DNA from: Campylobacterales bacterium | GTDB taxonomy: Bacteria > Campylobacterota > Campylobacteria > Campylobacterales > Hydrogenimonadaceae | Assembly (NCBI GenBank): GCA_027065635.1 | Contig: JAMONQ010000001.1 | Span: 1 to 20,161 of the forward strand | Reading direction: 5' to 3' | DNA: 20,161 nt | Shown: positions 14,959-20,161 of the stretch, piece by piece | Position numbering within the stretch: the first letter of the stretch is position 1 | How the letters are laid out: every line of letters starts with the position of its first letter | Notes under the pieces: generated by a model | Databases searched by the model: none | What the model saw: the letters and a program-made list of their open reading frames with translations, nothing else | What the model was told of the DNA's origin: nothing | Position numbers and translations under genes: made by a program

Positions 14959-16089
14959 ATGATTTTACCAAAAGATAGCGAAGCGTACAGGAAGATGCAA
15001 AAGGAGAGCAGGGATCTTCTGCCTCTTACCCCGTTTTTCAACAGGTACAAAGAGAGTTTCCAGGCCCACTTTATAGAAGAGGTAAAAAAAGAGGCCGGTG
15101 TGACGAGAATCAAGGAGAGGTTTTTGCATCTTCTTTCGTCGAAATTCTACGACGGGCTTACGGACTTCAAAGCGCCTGCGACAAAGAGTGTCGTGGAGGA
15201 GTTTTTGCAGATTAGAAACAGAGGGGTCCCGCCGCTGCTGCTCTTGCAAAAGCTTCTCTCCTCGATGATACTGAGAGTGGTCAACGACTACTCGGACGAC
15301 AGGGATCTATTTCGCTATATCCAGATACTTTCGGGCTATTTTGACAGTGTGCTCGAGTATCTCAAAACGGTACTTCAGGCCGATACCGATCGGGAGTTCG
15401 CCACCCGTGTGGCCTTGAAACCGAACGAGATGCAGAAGTGGCTGCCCGCCGGGAGCGGAGTACGGCTTTTGAACGTATACAAGGGTATACCGGTGGTATA
15501 TGAGGCTATCGTAGGGCGCAGCAGCAATGAAAAGGTGGTTTTGCAGATGCCTTCCGAAAGAGGAGTTCTCGCCCAAATGGAGGGAAGAGTGGTCCATTTC
15601 GACAGGAGAATGGAGCCTTTTGCCATAGAGATGAAGATAGGGCGTATAGCCTTTAGAGGAGATGTCGCGATTGCCGAGGTGGAAGATGCGGCATGGATAG
15701 ACAGCATCGCCCATCGCAGAAAGAGGGTGAGAGTGTCGCTGGACACTCCATTGAAGGCGAGAATCACCGCTTTGGGGCGCCAGTTCAACGTCGATCTTAT
15801 AGATATATCGGGAAACGGTGTTTGTCTCCAGACGGATGTGGGATACGGCCTTCCTCTCTACGAGCAGGTGGAGGTTACGCTTCCTATTCCACAGGAGGAC
15901 GGGAGTGTGCGCAATATCGTGATGAGAGGGAGTCTTCAATATATCTCCACCCATGGCGACTCGAGGAGAAGATACCACATATTCCTTCATGCGAGTCCGA
16001 GGAAGGAGGAGATTTTATCCGCTTTCGTGACAAGAAGGGAGCTCGACCTTTTAAGAGAGCTCAAGAGTCTGGCAAAGAGGAGGACATAA
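14959..16089 (+). CDS. PilZ-domain protein with helical N-terminal domain
   Basis: A 376-residue cytoplasmic protein, seven bases after exbD. The C-terminal PilZ domain (about 250-370) has the c-di-GMP motifs R254xxxR258 (in HRRKRVRVSL) and D282xSxxG287 (in IDISGNGVCL), so it probably binds c-di-GMP. A YcgR-N-like beta segment (about 165-248) precedes it. Residues about 20-140 are all-helical. The piece IRNRGVPPLLLLQKLL (85-100) resembles the HxxxGVPPxWY region of globin-coupled sensors, but I85 stands where the heme histidine would be; a non-heme globin-like sensor is an inference, not established. Place next to exbBD and a two-component pair suggests a signalling or surface-structure role. 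The target is unknown. Confidence 0.8.
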   Translation: MILPKDSEAYRKMQKESRDLLPLTPFFNRYKESFQAHFIEEVKKEAGVTRIKERFLHLLSSKFYDGLTDFKAPATKSVVEEFLQIRNRGVPPLLLLQKLLSSMILRVVNDYSDDRDLFRYIQILSGYFDSVLEYLKTVLQADTDREFATRVALKPNEMQKWLPAGSGVRLLNVYKGIPVVYEAIVGRSSNEKVVLQMPSERGVLAQMEGRVVHFDRRMEPFAIEMKIGRIAFRGDVAIAEVEDAAWIDSIAHRRKRVRVSLDTPLKARITALGRQFNVDLIDISGNGVCLQTDVGYGLPLYEQVEVTLPIPQEDGSVRNIVMRGSLQYISTHGDSRRRYHIFLHASPRKEEILSAFVTRRELDLLRELKSLAKRRT

Positions 16090-16556
16090 TGACGGGAAGA
16101 TCCGGTGGTCTGTTTTTCGCCGCATCAGCCGCTCTTCTCTTTTTTACCGCCCTTTACGGAGCGGAGCATGAGTGCAGCGGATGCGGTACGAGCAAGCTTA
16201 TGGTCCAGTGCGATTACTATGTAGTGAGGAGAGGAGATCTGTCGAAGAGCGGTTTTTGCGAAAATTACGCAAAGGCTCTCGATGCTCCGGGAACGCACGC
16301 CAAGGCCGCATGGTATTATCTGCTGGGCCAAAAGCCGCAAATGGCGCAACGCAGTGCCATAGCCGCAATAGAGGAGGGACAGATATACGCCGCTGAGTAC
16401 GCCGCGGAGGCTTCGGTCATATTTCATGAATACAAAGCGGCGAAAAAGTATATGAAGATGCTTCCGAAAGATTTTTTAAAAAGCGCAGGCTTCAAAAAGG
16501 ATCTTGAGATTCTCGGGAACATCTATCCCGATGTGGACTTCAGCAGAATCGAATAG
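16089..16556 (+). CDS. Secreted Cys-containing helical-repeat protein, unknown function
   Basis: I do not recognise this gene. It encodes 155 residues. The ATG at 16089 shares one base with the PilZ stop (TAATG) and follows AGGAGGA; the frame extends upstream inside the PilZ gene without meaning. A signal peptide (about 1-25, ending LYGA) is followed by four cysteines at 29, 32, 41 and 57 (CSGC, QCDYY, FCENY), fit for two disulfides or a metal site. Residues about 69-130 are Ala-rich and helical with a TPR/Sel1-like feel (HAKAAWYYLLGQKP, AIAAIEEGQIYAAEYAAEA). Likely periplasmic, and the last gene of the pyrC-led run. Confidence 0.75.
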   Translation: MTGRSGGLFFAASAALLFFTALYGAEHECSGCGTSKLMVQCDYYVVRRGDLSKSGFCENYAKALDAPGTHAKAAWYYLLGQKPQMAQRSAIAAIEEGQIYAAEYAAEASVIFHEYKAAKKYMKMLPKDFLKSAGFKKDLEILGNIYPDVDFSRIE

Positions 16557-16562
16557 ACGATA

Positions 16563-16597
16563 GTGCAGGGTTTGCTTTTGTTAAAGCGTGATTGCAC
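16563..16597 (+). terminator. Nested inverted repeat, possible weak terminator
   Basis: GTGCA (16563-16567) pairs with TGCAC (16593-16597), and inside it GCTTT (16574-16578) pairs with AAAGC (16583-16587) around TGTT. No T-run follows, so it might instead be part of the downstream gene's control region. GATTG (16590-16594) and CAATC (16608-16612) form another short dyad just upstream of the next -10 box. Confidence 0.3.
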
Positions 16598-16618
16598 AAT
16601 ATCTACACAATCGTAATG

Positions 16619-16624
16619 TATAAT
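16619..16624 (+). promoter_or_regulatory. -10 box of the Cys-rich protein gene
   Basis: A perfect TATAAT, directly preceded by TG, lies 31 bases before the ATG at 16656. A TTGCAC at 16592-16597 is too far (21 bases) for a standard -35. AAAGGA precedes the ATG as ribosome-binding site. Confidence 0.5.
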
Positions 16625-16655
16625 ACCTCTTCAAAACCGACAAAAGGATAGATTC

Positions 16656-16934
16656 ATGGAAAAAACGATCGTAAAAAAAGTGGCCGTAATGATGCTCGGC
16701 GCGGCAATGCTCGCGGGCAGCGGTCTTTATGCCGGAATGAAGTGTGCCCCGGGCAAATGCGGTGCGAGCATGATGGAGATGAAAGAGAGCAAGTCTCCAT
16801 GCGACTGCAAAAAGGATAATTGCGACTGCGGCGAGAAGGAGAAAAAGTCCGACTGCAAATGCGGCGACAATGCGAAAGAGAAGATGAAAAGCGAAATGAA
16901 GGGCAAATGTTCCGGCGGCAAGTGCGGAATGTAG
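16656..16934 (+). CDS. Small exported Cys/Lys-rich protein, HvfA/bufferin-like
   Basis: A 92-residue protein with a clear signal peptide (about 1-26, ending GLYA). The mature part of about 66 residues holds ten cysteines in a symmetric layout: CAPGKCG at 30-36, three CxC pairs (49/51, 56/58, 67/69), and CSGGKCG at 85-91. The rest is mostly Lys, Glu, Asp, Met and Gly. The KCG endings recall the EGKCG cores of HvfA/bufferin-type copper-binding precursors, whose cysteines are modified by DUF692 (MbnB-like) enzymes. No DUF692 or DUF2063 partner lies in this window. A metallothionein-like unmodified metal binder in the periplasm is an equal alternative. It has its own promoter, so it is probably monocistronic. 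Confidence 0.75.
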   Translation: MEKTIVKKVAVMMLGAAMLAGSGLYAGMKCAPGKCGASMMEMKESKSPCDCKKDNCDCGEKEKKSDCKCGDNAKEKMKSEMKGKCSGGKCGM

Positions 16935-16961
16935 TTTTCAGGCCAATCCCCGTCTTCTTAA

Positions 16962-16996
16962 GCCCCGATTGGATATAATTTTCCAAAAAGCGGGGC
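16962..16996. promoter_or_regulatory. mutS7 -10 box inside a nested dyad
   Basis: TATAAT (16974-16979) lies 24 bases before the GTG of the MutS7 gene. It sits in the loop of TTGGA (16969-16973) with TCCAA (16982-16986), itself enclosed by GCCCCG (16962-16967) with CGGGGC (16991-16996). No T-run follows the outer stem, so it does not look like a terminator. Confidence 0.45.
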
Positions 16997-17003
16997 CGCT
17001 CAG

Positions 17004-19952
17004 GTGCAGATAGAGGCGATAAACGAACTTCTGAACGACAAGAAGAGACTGCTGACCGATATCTATTTCGAGCTTCAAAGGATCTTCGAGCAGAAGTACG
17101 GCAGTGATACGGTCGTACTGATGGAAGTAGGTACCTTCTTCGAAGTCTACGAAGTCAACAATGACGAAATGAAGATCGGCAAGGCCAAGGAGGTGGCCGA
17201 ACTTCTGAATATCCAGCTTACCCGCAAAAACAAGACTATACTCGAAAACTCGATAGCGAACCCGCTGATGGCCGGTGTACCCACCGTATCGATAGAGCGA
17301 TACCTCTCCAGACTCGTGCAGAGCAGACGATACACTATCGTGATCATCCGTCAAAAGGGCGCTCCTCCGAAGGTGAAGCGATATGTGGGAAACATCATAT
17401 CGCCGGGAACGAACTTCGACTATCTTCTCGAACCTACCGAAAACTATATCGTATCGCTGATCGTCGATCTAAACGGCGGCGTCTACTCGTGCGGATACAG
17501 TGCGATAGATGTAAGTACCGGAAAAACCTTCCTGAACGAGGTGCATGGAACCAGAGAGGACAAGACCTATGCGCTCGACGAGATTTTCAACCAGCTTCAA
17601 AGCTACAACACTTCCGAACTGCTTCTCACTCTGAACGATCCGTCGATCGACGCGGAGTGGATAGTGCGCTATCTGGAGATAGAGGGGCATATAAGCTATA
17701 CAGTCGGTACGACCCGTCACAAGATAGCCTACCAGAACGAACTCTTCGCCAATGTCTACTCGATCCGGTCCTTTTTGAGTCCGATAGAGTATCTCGATCT
17801 GGAGAGATATCCTTACGCTTCGGAGTCTTTGTCGCTGCTCATAGACTTTATCATAGAGCACGACGCCGCACTGATAGAGAAGATGAACCGCCCGATATTT
17901 CTGGGAGGGAGGCGTTTTGTCTATTTGGGAAACAATGCTCTTGAGCAGTTGAACATAATCAGTCGCGATCCGGACGAGATGACTCTATTGAAGCTGGTGG
18001 ATCTTACCTCTACCGCCATTGGAAAGCGCCTTTTCAAGGAGCGCCTGCTCAATCCGATTTGCGATGAAAAAGAGTTGAAACGACGCTACGATCTGGCTGA
18101 AACGGTGGCTGAACATACGCAAAACTTCTCCAACACTCTCAAGGAGGTCTACGATCTGGAGAGGATTTTGCGCCGAATCAAACTCGGAAAACTGCACCCT
18201 TTCGAGCTGGTGTACCTCTACGATTCGCTAAAGGCTCTTGAACAGCTGGTATGGGAGGCCAAAGGGGTCGGAGTCGAGCTCGATGAGAACCTGAGGGTAG
18301 AGATAGAGGCCTTTTCCATGGAGATCGAGAGGACTTTTCAGCTCGATGAGTGCGGCAAATACAGAAGAGACCAGATCGAGAGCAATATCTTCCGTCCGGG
18401 TATCAACCTTTTCGTGGATCGTATCGTCGAAGAGAACGAGAAGGAGTTGCAGAAGCTCGAAGCGGTGAGGCTGCATATAGAGAACTTTTTCGACCGCTCC
18501 GAGAGTGATGAAAACGAGTATGTATCGATCGGGTGGCTCGAGAGCGAAGGGTATCATCTGGTATTGACCCGCACTCGTTTCGGTATGATCGAAAAGGATC
18601 TGATGGAGAGCTTCCTGCTTTTGGACGGCGAGCACCACTTCTTGCGAGACTTCGGCTACAAGCGCCTTAAAAACAGCGTCAAGATCACTTCGCCTCTTAT
18701 AGACTCCATATCCAGGACCGTGATGGCCAACCAGGCCCGTATAGTGGCACTGGTCAAACAGAGCTATATCGAGTCGCTCGAGCTGCTGGAGAAGCGCTAT
18801 TCGCAGCTAATGGAGCAGATCATAGCCTTCGTGGGGCGATTCGATGTGGCGATAGCCACGGCAAGGGCCGCTGAACGCTACAACTATGTCAGGCCGGAGA
18901 TTCTTGCCTCGAAAGGGGATGAGCGCACACTCGAATTCATAGCCTTGAGGCACCCTCTGATCGAGTCGAGAGAGGAGAACGGTATATATATTCCAAACGA
19001 TCTTCTGCTTGGAGATATTCCGCCCGGTCTCGATCACGACCATGTGACGCTTCAGGCGAGCGACGGCAAGAAAGTTACCGGAGTGCTTTTGTACGGTATC
19101 AACTCCAGCGGTAAAAGCTCCTTGATGAAGAGTGTGGGTATGGCGGTCATCATGGCTCAGGCCGGACTTTTCGTGCCGGCGGCCTCTATGCGTTTTCATC
19201 TCTTCGACAAACTCTTCACAAGGATCGTCAGCAAGGACAACCTATACAAGGGGCTCAGTACCTTCGCCATAGAGATGATGGAGCTGAAAAACATCTTCAA
19301 CCGGGCTTCGAAGGGATCTTTGGTGCTTGGAGACGAGATAAGCCACGGAACGGAGACCGAATCGGCTCTGGCTATAGTGGCGAGTGCGGTGAAACGGCTA
19401 AACTCTCTTGAGACACTCTTTATCGTGGCGACTCACCTGCACCGACTGGCAAAGCTCGATAGCGTAGCCTCCGAAAGCGGTATTGTCAGCCTCCATCTCG
19501 GTGTGGAGTATGATGAGGCGAAAGATTCGCTGATATACAACCGAAAGCTTGTGCCGGGATCTGGAAGCACCAGATACGGACTGGAGTTCGCCCGCTCTTT
19601 GCATATGGACAAGCGCTTTTTGGAGACAGCTTACGAGATACGCGAATCTCTCGGTGAAGAGAGCGGCCTTAAAACCCTGAAAAAGAGAAAAAGAAGCCGT
19701 TACAACAAGGATCTGTATCTAAGCAGCTGCGCACTCTGCGGCGCTCCTGTAGAGGAGGTGCACCATATAACTCCAAAGGCGAAGGCGGACGAGAGCGGGC
19801 GTATAGGTCACTTTCACGCCAACCATCGCTTCAATCTGATACCGCTTTGCAAGAGGCACCATAGACTCGTACATGAAGGAAAGGTGACGATCCAGGGTTT
19901 TGTAATGACCGACGAGGGTTTACAGCTCAGATATAGCGAAAGTGATGTATAA
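17004..19952 (+). CDS. MutS7-type mismatch repair protein with C-terminal HNH nuclease
   Basis: A 982-residue MutS homologue. The N-terminal mismatch-recognition domain has the Phe-x-Glu motif in EVGTFFEVYEV (about 40-50), absent from MutS2. Long connector and lever regions follow. The ATPase has Walker A GINSSGKSS (698-706), the signature GLSTFAIEMME, Walker B with D777/E778 in LGDEISHGTE, and the histidine motif ATHLH. A KKRKRSRYNK linker leads to an HNH domain (about 905-970): zinc residues C909 and C912 (CALC), HNH residues H920/H921, N944 and H953, with C949 in LCKRHHRLVH. MutS fused to HNH marks the MutS7 group known from Campylobacterota, giant viruses and octocoral mitochondria. The GTG start has a weak ribosome site; the next Met would lose the domain start. 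No mutL is nearby. Confidence 0.92.
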   Translation: MQIEAINELLNDKKRLLTDIYFELQRIFEQKYGSDTVVLMEVGTFFEVYEVNNDEMKIGKAKEVAELLNIQLTRKNKTILENSIANPLMAGVPTVSIERYLSRLVQSRRYTIVIIRQKGAPPKVKRYVGNIISPGTNFDYLLEPTENYIVSLIVDLNGGVYSCGYSAIDVSTGKTFLNEVHGTREDKTYALDEIFNQLQSYNTSELLLTLNDPSIDAEWIVRYLEIEGHISYTVGTTRHKIAYQNELFANVYSIRSFLSPIEYLDLERYPYASESLSLLIDFIIEHDAALIEKMNRPIFLGGRRFVYLGNNALEQLNIISRDPDEMTLLKLVDLTSTAIGKRLFKERLLNPICDEKELKRRYDLAETVAEHTQNFSNTLKEVYDLERILRRIKLGKLHPFELVYLYDSLKALEQLVWEAKGVGVELDENLRVEIEAFSMEIERTFQLDECGKYRRDQIESNIFRPGINLFVDRIVEENEKELQKLEAVRLHIENFFDRSESDENEYVSIGWLESEGYHLVLTRTRFGMIEKDLMESFLLLDGEHHFLRDFGYKRLKNSVKITSPLIDSISRTVMANQARIVALVKQSYIESLELLEKRYSQLMEQIIAFVGRFDVAIATARAAERYNYVRPEILASKGDERTLEFIALRHPLIESREENGIYIPNDLLLGDIPPGLDHDHVTLQASDGKKVTGVLLYGINSSGKSSLMKSVGMAVIMAQAGLFVPAASMRFHLFDKLFTRIVSKDNLYKGLSTFAIEMMELKNIFNRASKGSLVLGDEISHGTETESALAIVASAVKRLNSLETLFIVATHLHRLAKLDSVASESGIVSLHLGVEYDEAKDSLIYNRKLVPGSGSTRYGLEFARSLHMDKRFLETAYEIRESLGEESGLKTLKKRKRSRYNKDLYLSSCALCGAPVEEVHHITPKAKADESGRIGHFHANHRFNLIPLCKRHHRLVHEGKVTIQGFVMTDEGLQLRYSESDV

Positions 19953-19953
19953 T
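19948..19953 (+). promoter_or_regulatory. Possible -10 box for the right-edge gene
   Basis: TATAAT overlaps the stop codon of the MutS7 gene and would give a leader of about 90 bases to the ATG at 20049. No -35 box can be judged, as the area is coding. A five-base stem TACCG/CGGTA lies at about 20006-20020 in the leader; I recognise no riboswitch. Confidence 0.35.
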
Positions 19954-20048
19954 CCGGAATATTGAGGGGTTAACGGCGACGGATGAGACCATATAGTTAT
20001 CTTTGTACCGTTTCGCGGTAGCGATCCCGATTTCTTGAAGGAGTGTTC

Positions 20049-20161
20049 ATGAATCTTCCCGTTATAGATATACCGGTAAAACTTCCCTTCGACGTTCCTG
20101 TTCTGGTTCATCCGATATTCGTCCACTTCGCCATAGCAATTCCCATAATCGTTTTGCTCAT
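20049..20161 (+). CDS. DUF2231-like membrane protein, N-terminal fragment
   Basis: The first 37 codons of a gene cut by the right edge. ATG 20049 follows AAGGAG (20038-20043) by five bases. After a short polar start, the sequence runs VLVHPIFVHFAIAIPIIVLL: a His-Pro and Val-His-Phe motif leading into a membrane helix, which is typical of DUF2231 proteins, small four-helix membrane proteins of unknown function. The rest is outside the window, so length and topology are unknown. It lies 96 bases behind the MutS7 gene, and no terminator is seen between them. Confidence 0.6.
   Translation, partial: MNLPVIDIPVKLPFDVPVLVHPIFVHFAIAIPIIVLL

Noticed and set aside
19983..20021. A 12-codon leader-peptide-like frame (ATG AGA CCA ... 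TAG) before the DUF2231-like gene.
   Set aside because: It has no ribosome-binding site, no run of regulatory codons and no attenuator hairpin with T-run behind it.

Overview
The window comes from a Campylobacterota (epsilonproteobacterial) chromosome, most likely a free-living, sulfur- or hydrogen-oxidising type rather than a host-adapted Helicobacter or Campylobacter. The strongest clues are the block gyrA-flgP-flgQ-flgR, which has the gene order I recall from Campylobacter jejuni; an NtrC-family FlgR without a DNA-binding domain; a MutS7-type protein with a C-terminal HNH nuclease; and a mid-range GC content. I cannot assign a genus. No mobile element, CRISPR array, tRNA or rRNA was seen, and no gene-free stretch exceeds 300 bases.

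Positions 1-2617 (minus strand) hold a compact operon read from right to left: asd (lysine/threonine/methionine pathway), a YqhA/UPF0114 membrane protein, hemE (heme synthesis), and the first codons of a probable radical SAM protein that runs off the left edge. Each junction overlaps by 4 bases. A promoter with a good -10 box lies upstream of asd.

Positions 2697-7287 (minus strand) read gyrA, flgP, flgQ, flgR. A good sigma-54 promoter candidate sits between gyrA and flgP, so the operon encoding the sigma-54 activator FlgR may be under sigma-54 control itself.

Positions 7480-10929 (plus strand) carry two consecutive ammonium transporter/PII cassettes. The two transporters belong to different Amt types, while the two PII proteins are about three-quarters identical. 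The first cassette ends in an intrinsic terminator; the second has its own promoter, an upstream 16-base dyad and a structured leader. A hairpin overlapping both stop codons separates the second cassette from a convergent dedA gene (10936-11574, minus).

Positions 11644-16556 (plus strand) form a tightly packed run: pyrC, an OmpR-family response regulator, a histidine kinase almost without a periplasmic loop, exbB, exbD, a PilZ-domain protein with a helical (possibly globin-like, non-heme) N-terminus, and a small secreted protein. The genes overlap or nearly touch, and several start with GTG or TTG. No tonB accompanies exbBD.

Positions 16656-20161 (plus strand) contain a small exported Cys/Lys-rich protein, the MutS7-HNH gene, and the start of a probable DUF2231 membrane protein cut by the right edge. 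The most notable single gene is the MutS7-HNH fusion, a mismatch-repair protein carrying its own candidate nuclease. I found no multi-gene system that looks wholly new; the best open questions are the PilZ/ExbBD/two-component run, the Cys-rich peptide and the sigma-54 feedback loop.
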